64,000 nt of DNA from the NCBI RefSeq assembly GCF_000336935.1, contig NZ_AOME01000070.1, positions 1 through 64,000 on the forward strand, written 5' to 3'. A model generated the notes under the pieces. That model had not been told where the DNA came from and made no database searches. It was given only the letters and a program-made list of their open reading frames with translations. This document shows positions 18,956-27,835 of the stretch, one piece after another. Source of the stretch: Halococcus salifodinae DSM 8989 (GTDB lineage: Archaea; Halobacteriota; Halobacteria; Halobacteriales; Halococcaceae). The position numbers and the translations under genes were made by a program. Numbering within the stretch: position 1 is the first letter of the stretch; every line of letters begins with the position of its first letter.

Positions 18956-19096
18956 ATGTCCGACAACAACATCGACGTCCGATCCGAGCTCAAGAACCAC
19001 CCGAAAATCCTCAGCGCGCTGTTCGGCCTGATGGTCCTGCTGTCCCAGGTGGGAACCGTGGCCGCCGGCAACAATGGCGTAATCTATGGGCCTTAG
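18956..19096 (+). CDS. 46-residue hydrophobic mini-protein (DUF7503-like), convergent with CHAT gene
   Basis: A tiny protein starting MSDNNIDVRSELKNHPKIL, with a polar helix, one hydrophobic segment (ALFGLMVLLSQVGTVAA) and a Gly/Asn-rich tail ending NNGVIYGP. From memory it resembles short haloarchaeal proteins grouped as DUF7503; this was not checked. The hydrophobic stretch could be a single membrane helix or a secretion-type peptide with an Ala-x-Ala cut. A TATTCATATC box at 18921-18930 fits a leaderless transcript. The stop codon TAG overlaps, tail to tail, the TAA of the CHAT-domain gene (4 shared bases), so the two transcripts must be antisense at their ends. Function unknown; a substrate, toxin or regulator of the CHAT protein are all possible. 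Confidence 0.75.
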   Translation: MSDNNIDVRSELKNHPKILSALFGLMVLLSQVGTVAAGNNGVIYGP

Positions 19097-21201
19097 TCGA
19101 TTTCGTCAACGTCCACTTCAGTAGCCCACGTCAGTCGCCCGTTCGTCTTCACAGGCACGTTTTCGAGAGCTAAGAACTCCTGAAGTTCATCATATGATAG
19201 GCAAAAAGGAGGTACACTACCAGGTGACAGATGATAACAACCATCTTCAGTATATGGTATGACGAGACTCCCCAACCCTCCCAGCGGTGTAGGATATACT
19301 TTCATGTAAACACGGAATGATTCGCCCTTTCGTTCTATATTCAGGAAGTTAGGCTGGCCACCGGCTTGCTGTGCAATCGCCAGCCCACCGTCGCCGATCA
19401 CGAGATACTCGTCGCCCATGATGCTCTCGTCGCGGGCGATCCCGAGGGCGGACTGGAGCGGGAAGCCAGCGTTGAGCAGGCGTGCAAGCGTCCGGCCCAT
19501 CCGGATCGCCTCGGAGTTGAGTACGTCGGTGAGGGTGGCGATCCCGCCGATGGAGCCTGCCTCGATCAGCGCCATTCCCTGCCGGTAGGACTGGCAGGCG
19601 TTGAGCAGGAACGCGTCCACACCGACGGTGTCGAGGGTGTTCACGTCGAGAGCGCCGTTCGCACACTCGAAGCCGCCGTCGTCGACGTGGCCGATGTAAT
19701 GGAGGAAGTCCGTCCGAGCCGAGAGCACGTCTTCGAGTTCGGCGGTCGTGAGATCACGGTGAAGTGAGACGTCGAACGGCAGTTCGTCGCGGTCGCCGTA
19801 GACGTCCTCGATGAGGTCGCGCTCCTCGGCCATGTCGGCGTCGTTGCAGACCACCGTGATGTCGATGTCGCCGTCGACGGGCGTCCTGTCGAGGCGGTTC
19901 CGGTAGGCCTCGACCGAGGCCTTGCTCGCGCCGAGGGGCATCCCCGCCCCGACCCACGCCTCTTCGAGTGAATCGGTGGTCTCGGGACTCACGAACTCGA
20001 GGTCAGCGTCGGTGTTTGGGTCCGGGTTCGTGCTCCGCGTGGTGCTTGCAGTCGCGCTCGCTCCCCGAGTGAATCCCGCCTCTCGCCTGGCTGCCTCCAC
20101 GCCGTCGTCGAACATCAGCGCGTTCGAACGCTCGACGGACTCCGTGCTCGCCGACCGGACAACTGCGAGATCGTCGACGACGAACGGGAGCGTTTCGACG
20201 CTCGTCGGCGTGGGTTCGACGTGGGAGGTGAGTTTCCACTCGGGGAGGTACTCCTCGATGGCCGCGAACGGCACGTCGAGATACGCATCGAGCCGTTCGG
20301 CCAGCGGTCGATCGTAGAGCGCGGCGAAATCGAGACCGACGTCGGCCTCGACCGCTTCGCGCTCGTGGAGCGCCACGGGGTAGAGTCCCTCGGTCCGTGC
20401 GAGACAGTCGAGGAAGAACGTCTGCTTCAGCGTCTGTTCGACGGTCCGCTCGAAACCGCTTGGGCCGTCGAGCGAGTATTCGAGCCCGTGATCGGTCCGA
20501 ATGCGGGGCTCGTCGCCGGGGCGAACGCGCGCGCCGAGGTAGTACGCCAGCGGGGCGACCACGAAGATCGAGCGGTACTCCGGCGGCACCTCGATCGTCA
20601 CCCCCGTTTCGGGCGGTTCGAGCCCCGCGAGATCGAGTTCGTCACCGAGTTCGATCGTGGGTGGATGGCCTCGAAGGGTGGGATAGGAGCGCTCGGGCGA
20701 GGTCGTCTTGAGCGCGGAGCCGAACGTCGAGATCGCGGCCATCAGGTCCTCGGGGTCGGTCGTGGCCGTGACCGTCGCGGCGGGGCGCTCGTGGTGTGAG
20801 CGCGCGCCCACCACGACCTCGGTTGCGTCGTCGAACTCGATCGTCATTCCCTCGATGTCGGCGCGCACCGAGACGGTGCTCTCGACCCGGCAGTAGAGCT
20901 TGATCGGCGCGCTCAGCTCGATCGTGTACTTGCCGTGTGGCAGTTCCTCACTCGCGAAGTGCTCGGCCTGGGCCACGATGGCCCCCGACTCGTCACGAGC
21001 GTGGACCGAGATCACGCTCGGCAGCGAAATGGCCGACGTCCGGATCGCGACCGCGTTCTCGACCGGGAACCGAAACCGATCGGTGTCGGCCGGTCGCGGC
21101 GCGACCGACTCCGGCGTCGTCAGCGCGTACCGATGGCGCTCTATCGAGTCCACCACCGCGATACCCGCGCCGCCGTCGACCGGTTCGAACGACGGGTTCA
21201 T
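19093..21201 (-). CDS. CHAT-domain (caspase-like) protein
   Basis: A 702-residue protein. Residues ~1-330 are a haloarchaeal N-terminal region with beta-rich segments and no clear match. Residues ~430-650 carry a CHAT protease domain: the candidate catalytic dyad is His505 in HYIGHVDD and Cys536 in LLNACQSYRQG, followed by the typical GIATLTDVLNSEA and ALGIARDES motifs. CHAT enzymes cleave proteins after activation; some act in type III CRISPR or gasdermin defence, others have housekeeping roles. No TPR, WD40 or signal peptide is seen, so it is likely cytoplasmic. It is preceded by a 13-codon ORF coupled by ATGA and overlaps a 46-residue protein gene at its 3' end. Confidence 0.85.
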   Translation of the reverse strand: MNPSFEPVDGGAGIAVVDSIERHRYALTTPESVAPRPADTDRFRFPVENAVAIRTSAISLPSVISVHARDESGAIVAQAEHFASEELPHGKYTIELSAPIKLYCRVESTVSVRADIEGMTIEFDDATEVVVGARSHHERPAATVTATTDPEDLMAAISTFGSALKTTSPERSYPTLRGHPPTIELGDELDLAGLEPPETGVTIEVPPEYRSIFVVAPLAYYLGARVRPGDEPRIRTDHGLEYSLDGPSGFERTVEQTLKQTFFLDCLARTEGLYPVALHEREAVEADVGLDFAALYDRPLAERLDAYLDVPFAAIEEYLPEWKLTSHVEPTPTSVETLPFVVDDLAVVRSASTESVERSNALMFDDGVEAARREAGFTRGASATASTTRSTNPDPNTDADLEFVSPETTDSLEEAWVGAGMPLGASKASVEAYRNRLDRTPVDGDIDITVVCNDADMAEERDLIEDVYGDRDELPFDVSLHRDLTTAELEDVLSARTDFLHYIGHVDDGGFECANGALDVNTLDTVGVDAFLLNACQSYRQGMALIEAGSIGGIATLTDVLNSEAIRMGRTLARLLNAGFPLQSALGIARDESIMGDEYLVIGDGGLAIAQQAGGQPNFLNIERKGESFRVYMKVYPTPLGGLGSLVIPYTEDGCYHLSPGSVPPFCLSYDELQEFLALENVPVKTNGRLTWATEVDVDEID

Positions 21202-21239
21202 CCGCGATCCCCGCTCTGGGTCGGGCGTCCGTTGGCCAT
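21198..21239 (-). CDS. 13-codon leader ORF coupled to the CHAT gene
   Basis: A short frame, MANGRPTQSGDRG then stop, begins at 21239. Its TGA overlaps the ATG of the CHAT gene (ATGA), the arrangement that normally couples translation. A TATA-like CTTTAGAG (plus-strand positions 21268-21275) lies about 30 bases upstream of this leader start rather than of the CHAT start. Transcription may therefore begin at the leader. It could set the translation level of the protease. The peptide itself may have no function. Confidence 0.35.
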   Translation of the reverse strand: MANGRPTQSGDRG

Positions 21240-21550
21240 GTCTACGGTACTATCTATAGCCAACGCGCTCTAAAGTAAAAACCTATGGATGGTAGAACAT
21301 CATATTTCCTGTCTCAGTATGTCTTCGATTCGCTGGCGGCGATGGGTGTGAAACGGACTGCTCACGACGGCCGAATGGGTCGATGGTGCAGCCGTGGTTG
21401 GTGTCGGCATGGAACACTAATTAGCCGCTGGGGCTCCGTGCCGACCCATGGACGATCCGAGTACTATCCGTAGATTCGAATCCAAGCGCCGCTAAGCACG
21501 CGGCTGCCGACATCACAACCCTGATGGACGATGGTGTCGTACACCAGTTC
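21240..21550. other. intergenic region between divergent CHAT and thiolase genes
   Basis: About 310 bases holding the promoter of the leftward CHAT transcript (TATA-like element at 21268-21275) and, presumably, that of the rightward thiolase gene. No convincing ORF, RNA or strong inverted repeat was seen. A 62-codon plus-strand frame at 21285 has no coding character. Confidence 0.4.
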
Positions 21551-22717
21551 ATGGCACGAGCTTCCATCGTCGGTGCGGGAATGACGAAGTTCGGCGTTCA
21601 CGAACGGCCGTTGCCGGACCTGTTCGCCGATGCCGCGTTCGACGCGTTCGACGATTCGGGGATCGAGCCGCCCGAAATCGAGGCGCTCTACTTCGGTAAC
21701 GCGATGGGTGGGATGACCGAAAACGATACTCACCTCGCGCCGACGCTCGCCTCGCACATCGGCTGTACGGGCGTTCCCGCCCAGCGCTTCGAGGACGCGT
21801 GTGCCACCTCGGCGACCGCGTTCAAGCACGCGGTCGAGGCGGTCGAGTCCGGCCGTCACGACGTGGTGCTCGCCGGTGGCGTCGAACGCTGCACGCCCGA
21901 GACCGGACTCGACACCGGTGCGATGACGAAGGTGTTCGTCAGCGCCGCCCACCGCCAGTACGAACAGCCCGCCGGCCTCACCTTCCCTGGCGTGTTCGCG
22001 CTGCTCACGAAACGCCACATGCACGAGTACGGTACTACCGAGGAGCATCTCGCCGAGGTCGCGGTCAAGAACCACTACAACGGGACGCTCAATCCGCGCG
22101 CGCATTTCGGCCGCGAGACCAGTGTCGAAAAGGTGCTCGACTCGCCGATCGTCGCCGACCCGTTTCATCTGATGGACTGCTGTCCGTTCTCGGACGGTGC
22201 GTCGGCGGTCGTGGTCGCCAGCGAGGAGGCCGCCGAGAGCTTCGAGAACCCGGTCGATGTGGCGGGCGTGGGCCATGCGACCGACGTGGTGCCGCTCGCG
22301 GACAAGGACGATCTCCCGGCGACCCAGGCCGCCCGCGATGCGGCGAGCCAGGCGTACGAGCAGGCGAACACGACCGCCGATGCGATCGATTTCGCGGAGA
22401 TCCACGACTGCTTTACGGGGGCTGAAGTGATGGCGACCGAGGCACTCGGACTCTTCGAGGACGGTGCGGGTGGCCCGGCAGCGGCGGCGGGGCGGACCGC
22501 CCTGGATGGCGACGTACCCGTAAACCCCTCCGGTGGACTGAAGGCGAAGGGTCACCCTCTCGGAGCGACCGGCACCGCACAGCTGGTCGAACTCACCGAA
22601 CAGCTCCGCGGCGAGGCCGGCGATCGCCAGCTCGACGATCCCGAGCGCGCGGTCGCGCACAATCTGGGTGGCGACGCCGCGACCACCGTCGTCACGGTGA
22701 TGGAGGCACGGCGATGA
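21551..22717 (+). CDS. thiolase-family acyl-CoA acyltransferase (SCP2-type)
   Basis: A 388-residue thiolase-fold enzyme of the archaeal SCP2-like group. Nucleophile Cys84 lies in FEDACATSATAF; the EIHDCFTGAE and NPSGGLKAKGHPLGATG motifs supply the conserved His and Cys-region residues of the active site. Such proteins catalyse acyl-CoA condensation or cleavage and in archaea usually pair with a DUF35 zinc/OB protein. That partner follows immediately, with an ATGA overlap. Start ATG 21551 (MARASIVGAGMTKFG) is where homology begins. The actual acyl substrate is not determined. Confidence 0.88.
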   Translation: MARASIVGAGMTKFGVHERPLPDLFADAAFDAFDDSGIEPPEIEALYFGNAMGGMTENDTHLAPTLASHIGCTGVPAQRFEDACATSATAFKHAVEAVESGRHDVVLAGGVERCTPETGLDTGAMTKVFVSAAHRQYEQPAGLTFPGVFALLTKRHMHEYGTTEEHLAEVAVKNHYNGTLNPRAHFGRETSVEKVLDSPIVADPFHLMDCCPFSDGASAVVVASEEAAESFENPVDVAGVGHATDVVPLADKDDLPATQAARDAASQAYEQANTTADAIDFAEIHDCFTGAEVMATEALGLFEDGAGGPAAAAGRTALDGDVPVNPSGGLKAKGHPLGATGTAQLVELTEQLRGEAGDRQLDDPERAVAHNLGGDAATTVVTVMEARR

Positions 22718-23091
22718 GCGGTCCCGAACCGAGCGCCGATCGGCTCGATTACGTCGAGTGGGCAGACCGTCTCCGCGACGGCGAACTCCTCGGCCAGGAA
22801 TGTGCGGAGTGTGGCCACACGACCGCGGCCCCGAAAGCCGCGTGTGCGAAGTGCGGTTCGCGGACGATCGCCACCGTCACGCTGCCGACGACCGGCACCG
22901 TCCACTCCGAAACCACGATCGCGGTTGCACCCGAAGGATTCGAGGGCGAGTACCAGGTCGCCGTGGTTCGGCTCGGCGACGCCAAGATCCTCGGCCGGAT
23001 CGACGGCACGATCGACATCGGCGATCGCGTCTCGTTCACCGACGTCGTGACTGCGGACGACCACCCGGCTCCCGTTTTCACCCCGGTCTGA
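22714..23091 (+). CDS. DUF35 OB-fold and zinc-ribbon protein, thiolase partner
   Basis: A 125-residue protein with an N-terminal helix, a rubredoxin-like zinc ribbon (CAECGHTTAAPKAACAKCGS, four Cys) and a C-terminal OB-fold (TVHSETTIAVAPEGF to the end). DUF35 proteins bind thiolases and channel acyl-CoA; in archaeal complexes they bridge thiolase and HMG-CoA synthase. Coupled to the thiolase gene by ATGA. An HMG-CoA synthase gene is not present in this window, so a different condensation may be involved. Confidence 0.88.
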   Translation: MSGPEPSADRLDYVEWADRLRDGELLGQECAECGHTTAAPKAACAKCGSRTIATVTLPTTGTVHSETTIAVAPEGFEGEYQVAVVRLGDAKILGRIDGTIDIGDRVSFTDVVTADDHPAPVFTPV

Positions 23092-23159
23092 CGGCCAAGC
23101 GACGGTTCCACAGCTCGCTGCGTTTTCTGCCGTGTGATGAACTGGAACGGCGAGCGAGT

Positions 23160-24236
23160 TCAGAGCGTGTAGTTGTGCGTGCCGGTCTCGGTTTCGAGAA
23201 ACGCCGTCAGAAGCGAGATCGTCGCTTCGATGTCGGCGTGGTGAGCGCTCTCGGTCACGGTGTGGAGATACCGGGTCGGGATCGAGAGCGCGCCGACCGG
23301 CGTCGCGCCGTTCGTGTTCTGAAAGCCCGCGGTGTCCGTCCCGCCCGCGGGCAGGATCTCGCGCTGGTGATCGATTCCGCGGTCGGCGGCGAGATCCTGG
23401 AGTCGTCGGTGGACCTTGGGGGTCGTGATCACGCTCGAATCCTTCAGCTTGATCGCCGTGCCCGCGCCGAGTTCCGTGACGTGTTCGGCCTCGTCGAAGC
23501 CTGGGACATCGTTCGCGACGGTGACGTCGAGCGCGACCGCGAGATCGGGATCGAGATCGACGCCGAGGGCCTGCGCGCCACGGATCCCGACCTCCTCCTG
23601 GACCGTGGCCGCGAAATGCACGGTGACGTCGGGATCGTCGAGGCGACGGGCGGCTTCGAGCATCGCGAACACGCAGACCCGATCGTCGAGCGCCTTCCCC
23701 GTGATGTGCTCGCCGAGGCTCTCGGTCGTCTGCTCCATCGTCACGAGGTCGCCGGGCGTGACGCGTTCGTTCGCCGTCTCGCCGTCGAGACCCAGATCGA
23801 CGTGGACGTTTTCTACTGTGGGCTCGGCTTCGTCGTCGTCCTGCGTGTGGGGGGTGGTCGAGCCAATGACACCACGAAGATCGCCGTTGTCGGTGTGGAT
23901 CCGGACTCGCTGGGCGCGGAGCACGCGGGGGTCCCAGCCGCCGAGCGCGTCGAGCCGGAGGAACCCGTCGTCGGTGACGTGACGTACCATGAACCCGATC
24001 TCGTCCATGTGGGCCGCGATCACCACCGAGTAGTCGCCGTCGCCGACGGTGCCGACGACGTTCCCCATTGCGTCGGTGTGAACTTCGTCGGTCGCGTCGT
24101 CGAGTTCGCGCTCCACGATCTCTCGAATCGCGTCCTCGTACCCCGGGACGCCGGATTCCTCCGTTAGCTCCGTGAGAATGTCGAGATCGAAGGCGTAGTC
24201 TGGATTCACGCCCACAGCGTGTGGCTCGGTACGCAT
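23160..24236 (-). CDS. M42-family metalloaminopeptidase (tetrahedral aminopeptidase type)
   Basis: A 358-residue peptidase of the M42 family. Zinc-ligand and catalytic motifs are visible in order: AAHMDEIGFMV (His, Asp), TVQEEVGIRGAQ (general base Glu pair), ALDVTVANDVPG (Asp) and the C-terminal TRYLHTVTESAHHAD (His). Such cytoplasmic enzymes form 12-subunit tetrahedral shells that trim peptides from the proteasome. Start ATG 24236 was chosen; an N-terminal extension to 24329 is hydrophobic and Arg-containing but unlike the family. It converges with the DUF35 gene. Confidence 0.88.
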   Translation of the reverse strand: MRTEPHAVGVNPDYAFDLDILTELTEESGVPGYEDAIREIVERELDDATDEVHTDAMGNVVGTVGDGDYSVVIAAHMDEIGFMVRHVTDDGFLRLDALGGWDPRVLRAQRVRIHTDNGDLRGVIGSTTPHTQDDDEAEPTVENVHVDLGLDGETANERVTPGDLVTMEQTTESLGEHITGKALDDRVCVFAMLEAARRLDDPDVTVHFAATVQEEVGIRGAQALGVDLDPDLAVALDVTVANDVPGFDEAEHVTELGAGTAIKLKDSSVITTPKVHRRLQDLAADRGIDHQREILPAGGTDTAGFQNTNGATPVGALSIPTRYLHTVTESAHHADIEATISLLTAFLETETGTHNYTL

Positions 24237-24291
24237 ATACTGTCGGGCAGCGGCAGCCCCGACCGCTCCGACCCCCTCGATCCCAACCGCT

Positions 24292-25515
24292 ATGATCCTC
24301 ACGACCCTACTCGGGGCACGCGTGAACACCGATCGTGTGGTGCTGGCGACGATGATCTTCGCGGTGCTGTTCGGGCAGGTGGCGCTCTACCCCGGCGTCC
24401 CGGAGCTCGTGGCAGCGCTCGGTGCAACCACGACGCTCGACGCGAGCACGTGGTTTCTCGCCGCCGAGTACGCCGGCTTCGTGCTCTTCGCTGGCGTCTG
24501 GGGTGCGCTGAGTGACGCTGCAGGTCGGCGGGTCCCCTTCATCGTCGCGGGCGCGCTCGGCGGCGTCGTGAGCTACGCGGCGTTGATCGGTCTCGCCGCA
24601 GTCGCCGGGATCGGGTTCGGCACGATGCTCGTCCTCCGCTTCGTCGAGGGGAGCTTCACCATCGCGGCGTTCTCGCTCTCGATCACGATGCTGATGGATC
24701 TAGAGGGTGGTCACGGCCGGAACATGGGCGCGGCGGGCATCGCCATCGGCTCCGGGACGGCACTCGGCGCACCGCTCGGCGGCCAGCTCTCGTCGATCGG
24801 GCCGCTCGTGCCGATCGCCGTCGCCGCCGGCCTCCTCTGTGTCGTTGCGCTGCTGGCGACGCGGGTGACCGACAGAGTCCCCGAGAGCCAGCGCGGCGGT
24901 CTCGGGGCCGCGATCACCGGGCTCACCGAACGGCCCGCACTCGGCCTCCCCTACGCCTTCGGCTTCGCCGACCGCTTCACGGCGGGCTTTTTCGCGCTCG
25001 TCGGCACGCTCTACTTCCGACAGACGTTCGAACTCGACGCGGGCGCGGCGGGCATCGTGCTCGGCCTGTTTTTCGCGCCGTTCGCGCTCGGCCAGTATCC
25101 GATGGGCCGACTTTCCGATCGGATCGGCCGTCTCCTCCCGGTCGTCGCGGGATCGGTGCTCTATGGGGCTTCGATCCTCGCGGTCTATCTCGCCCCCACG
25201 ATCGAGATCGCGAGCGCGACGATGATTTTGCTCGGGATCGCCGGCGCGCTCGTCGCTCCGGCCACGATGGCGCTCGTCACGGACCTCGCTCCCGACGACC
25301 GGGGGACGGCGATGGGCGGGTTCAACGTCTTCGGCAGTCTCGGCTTCCTCGTGGGCACCGTCGGCGGCGGCGTGATCGCCGACAGCGTCGGCTTCGGCGC
25401 GGCCTTTCTCGCCGCCGCCGCGCTCGAAGCCGGGATCGTCCTCGTTGCGCTCCCGCTGCTCGTCCGTCTCGACATCCCCCGAGCGACGCTGTTCGGCGAT
25501 CGAGAGTCGACCTGA
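24292..25515 (+). CDS. MFS transporter
   Basis: A 407-residue protein with 12 hydrophobic segments and two copies of the MFS cytoplasmic loop motif (GALSDAAGRRVPF between helices 2 and 3, GRLSDRIGRLLP between helices 8 and 9). Likely a proton-coupled drug or metabolite exporter. The gene is divergent from the M42 peptidase gene (55 bases apart), so both share a short promoter region. The substrate cannot be inferred from the sequence. Confidence 0.85.
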   Translation: MILTTLLGARVNTDRVVLATMIFAVLFGQVALYPGVPELVAALGATTTLDASTWFLAAEYAGFVLFAGVWGALSDAAGRRVPFIVAGALGGVVSYAALIGLAAVAGIGFGTMLVLRFVEGSFTIAAFSLSITMLMDLEGGHGRNMGAAGIAIGSGTALGAPLGGQLSSIGPLVPIAVAAGLLCVVALLATRVTDRVPESQRGGLGAAITGLTERPALGLPYAFGFADRFTAGFFALVGTLYFRQTFELDAGAAGIVLGLFFAPFALGQYPMGRLSDRIGRLLPVVAGSVLYGASILAVYLAPTIEIASATMILLGIAGALVAPATMALVTDLAPDDRGTAMGGFNVFGSLGFLVGTVGGGVIADSVGFGAAFLAAAALEAGIVLVALPLLVRLDIPRATLFGDREST

Positions 25516-25876
25516 CGACGACTTCCACCTGTCGGCGGCTGTCTCGACATCTCGTCGCGAATTTCACAACACCTGATGTCGGCTCGGTTGCCGATTGATG
25601 CATCCATCCGGCATTCATTTCGTCTATTTCGCAGTCATGATGATGGCTGGTGATTTGTTTCGAACCAATGGCGAGCTTCACTGCCAGATCAACGAGACAT
25701 CAGACAACCGTTCGTTCCACGCGCGCCAGAGCGTCGATTGATTCGGGAGTATCTCGAAACCGAGATCATCGAAACCACTCAGTAGTGAATCCCAGATTGT
25801 CTTTTATTTGACTTATCGTGAAATAACCAACATAGTTTATGTCTGTGGAAGTTGTATGACAGGTCGAGATAAGAAC
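25516..25876. other. intergenic region, no gene recognised
   Basis: About 360 bases, less GC-rich than the preceding gene, with several short broken frames. It marks the transition to the accessory region that follows. A TATA-like TAGTTTATG near 25834 is about 40 bases before ATG 25877 and may drive the HdeD-like gene. No inverted repeats or target-site duplications were seen. Confidence 0.4.
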
Positions 25877-26473
25877 ATGAGTACAGAATCTAAAACCAAT
25901 GAGAACAACCTACCAATCACCGAAAGCTGGCGAGTATTAGCAGGCATTGGAGTCCTTGTTTCAGTGTTCGGAATCATCGCGATCTTCTCACCGCTTGTGA
26001 GCGGGATTGCACTCTCGCCGATACTCGGTGTGTTGCTCGTCGCTGGTGGAATCGGACATAGCATTCACGTCTTTTCTGCCCGAGAATGGAAGGGCTTCAT
26101 CTGGCAGGCCCTGCTCGCGGTAATCTATATCGTCAGTGGCGTCACATTGATCGTGAACCCGGTGATTGGACTCTTGACCCTCACGCTCCTCTTGGCAGCG
26201 TTCTTCTTCGTCGAGGGTGCCGTCGGGATCGTGATGGCGTTACGACTCCGTCCGTCGTCGGGGTGGGGCTGGCTGCTCGCCAGCGGCGTCATCGGCGTCA
26301 TTGCTGGCGCACTGGTCTGGACCGGTTGGCCGATAACTGCGCTGTGGGTGGTCGGTCTCGTCTTCGGGATCAAACTACTCAGCACGGGTGCGGCAATGAT
26401 CATGTTGGCCATCGGTAGCCGCAAAGCCGCACGCGACACCACCTCGTCCGGTAGCACTCCTCGCGGTGCCTGA
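25877..26473 (+). CDS. HdeD-family (DUF308) membrane protein
   Basis: A 198-residue protein with about six hydrophobic segments in three pairs, including GIIAIFSPLVSGIALSPILG and WQALLAVIYIVSGVTLIVNP, the repeating pattern of HdeD/DUF308 proteins. In enterics HdeD contributes to acid resistance; in archaea the role is unknown. Start ATG 25877 (MSTESKTNENN) was preferred over an upstream alternative at 25808. Lower GC than the surrounding housekeeping genes. Confidence 0.8.
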   Translation: MSTESKTNENNLPITESWRVLAGIGVLVSVFGIIAIFSPLVSGIALSPILGVLLVAGGIGHSIHVFSAREWKGFIWQALLAVIYIVSGVTLIVNPVIGLLTLTLLLAAFFFVEGAVGIVMALRLRPSSGWGWLLASGVIGVIAGALVWTGWPITALWVVGLVFGIKLLSTGAAMIMLAIGSRKAARDTTSSGSTPRGA

Positions 26474-26623
26474 ACTGCGAGCAAGCTTTCAAGTCTTGGA
26501 GCGCGTCGGCTGGAAATACTTGATAATGGTTCAAAAGATCTGCTTTTGTATTTTGGAGTCGAATTCTCGCTTTGTCCATGGACGATCCACCTTGGCCCTC
26601 GCTCTGATCAAGGGGGGAGGACT

Positions 26624-27835
26624 GTGGTCGTAATTACCCTTCTCGTGCTCGCAACGCTGATCGGACTGTCCGTGGTCCTCTATTCGAGTCGCGTCCAGAA
26701 TTCGGAACGCTACCAGGCCATGGTCCTCCCACTCGGCGATATCATGGACATCGGGTTCGTTGCGATGACGCCGATAATCGTGGGCATCACCGGAATCGAT
26801 TCGCCGCTAACGATGGCCGGTCTCTGCACACTTGGCTACGCAACAGGGTGGGTCATGCGGTACAATATCCGGTATTTCGAGCCCGTTTCTACCGAGAAAG
26901 GAATTCTACGTAACTTGTCGAATACTTCTCAGGGAGCATTGATTGTGGCGTCTGTCGTGAACGTTGCCTATTATCTACAGCTAATGGGTGGTGTCGTCAT
27001 TTTCATCGTCGTCGCCCCGTTTAATTTCGATGGTGGCGCTCTGTCCGGATCGGGAATTGCTGTCGCGGTACTCGTCGCTCTCGGTCTGATCGGCTTTCTC
27101 CGCGGTCTGGACAAATTCAACGAGTTGAGTGAGCGGACGACAGCCTTCAACCTCGCAGCTGTCTCTGCGATTATCATTGGATTCGCCGCGTACAACCTAC
27201 AAGTAGCCGTAGCAGGGAACTGGGTGCTTCCCGACTACAACCCTCCGCTGACCACCCAAGGCGCACGACAGATCCTCGGGTTCTTCGCCCTCGTCCAAGG
27301 TTTCGAGGCCTCGCGGTACATCGGTCGAGAATACAGTGCGGAACGGCGTATTCGGACGATGCGAGACGCGCAGATCGTCGCTACGGTCGCATTCGTTCTC
27401 TTTCCTGCGGCAGCCCTTCTCCTCTTCGCTCAGGTTCGTCCGAATCTGGGGCCGACCGCGGTCGTTCAGATCGGTGCGGTGGCGAGCCCCGTCCTTCCGT
27501 TGCTCATACTGGCCTTAGCGATCGGCAGTCAGGCATCCGCCGCGATTACCACGATCTCCTCGCGCTCCGATGTCCTCTTGGACCTCTCGAACGAGGCGAT
27601 TCCACGGCGTCTCACCTTCCCGATTCTTGCCGCGGGAGCAATCGCCGTCGTGCTGGTCACCGACGTGCTCACGGCTGTCGCAACCGCTTCACGGGTATTT
27701 GCGGTATTCTTCACGCTACAGTGTCTGATCGCGCTGATTCTCGCAAGCCGTCACGAACACTGGAAACAGGCCGTAGGCATCATCCTGGTCGGCTTGGCGA
27801 TGGTTGTCATCGCGATATTTGGGCTCTCCACCTGA
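26624..27835 (+). CDS. multi-pass membrane protein, APC-permease-like, uncharacterised
   Basis: A 403-residue hydrophobic protein with about 11-12 membrane segments and short polar loops. The first half (GDIMDIGFVAMTPIIVGITG) and second half (GFFALVQGFEASRYIGREYS) weakly recall the inverted-repeat core of APC-superfamily permeases, but no signature motif is certain. GTG 26624 is chosen because a GGGGAGG ribosome site ends 3-4 bases upstream; the longer frame from 26546 has no such site. It sits between HdeD and a sulfatase gene on the same strand, with a 457-base gap after it. Substrate unknown. Confidence 0.6.
   Translation: MVVITLLVLATLIGLSVVLYSSRVQNSERYQAMVLPLGDIMDIGFVAMTPIIVGITGIDSPLTMAGLCTLGYATGWVMRYNIRYFEPVSTEKGILRNLSNTSQGALIVASVVNVAYYLQLMGGVVIFIVVAPFNFDGGALSGSGIAVAVLVALGLIGFLRGLDKFNELSERTTAFNLAAVSAIIIGFAAYNLQVAVAGNWVLPDYNPPLTTQGARQILGFFALVQGFEASRYIGREYSAERRIRTMRDAQIVATVAFVLFPAAALLLFAQVRPNLGPTAVVQIGAVASPVLPLLILALAIGSQASAAITTISSRSDVLLDLSNEAIPRRLTFPILAAGAIAVVLVTDVLTAVATASRVFAVFFTLQCLIALILASRHEHWKQAVGIILVGLAMVVIAIFGLST

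Noticed and set aside
22758-24167. 469-codon plus-strand frame opposite the M42 peptidase
   Set aside because: Arg-rich shadow frame; M42 motifs are on the minus strand and the frame overlaps the DUF35 gene in another phase.
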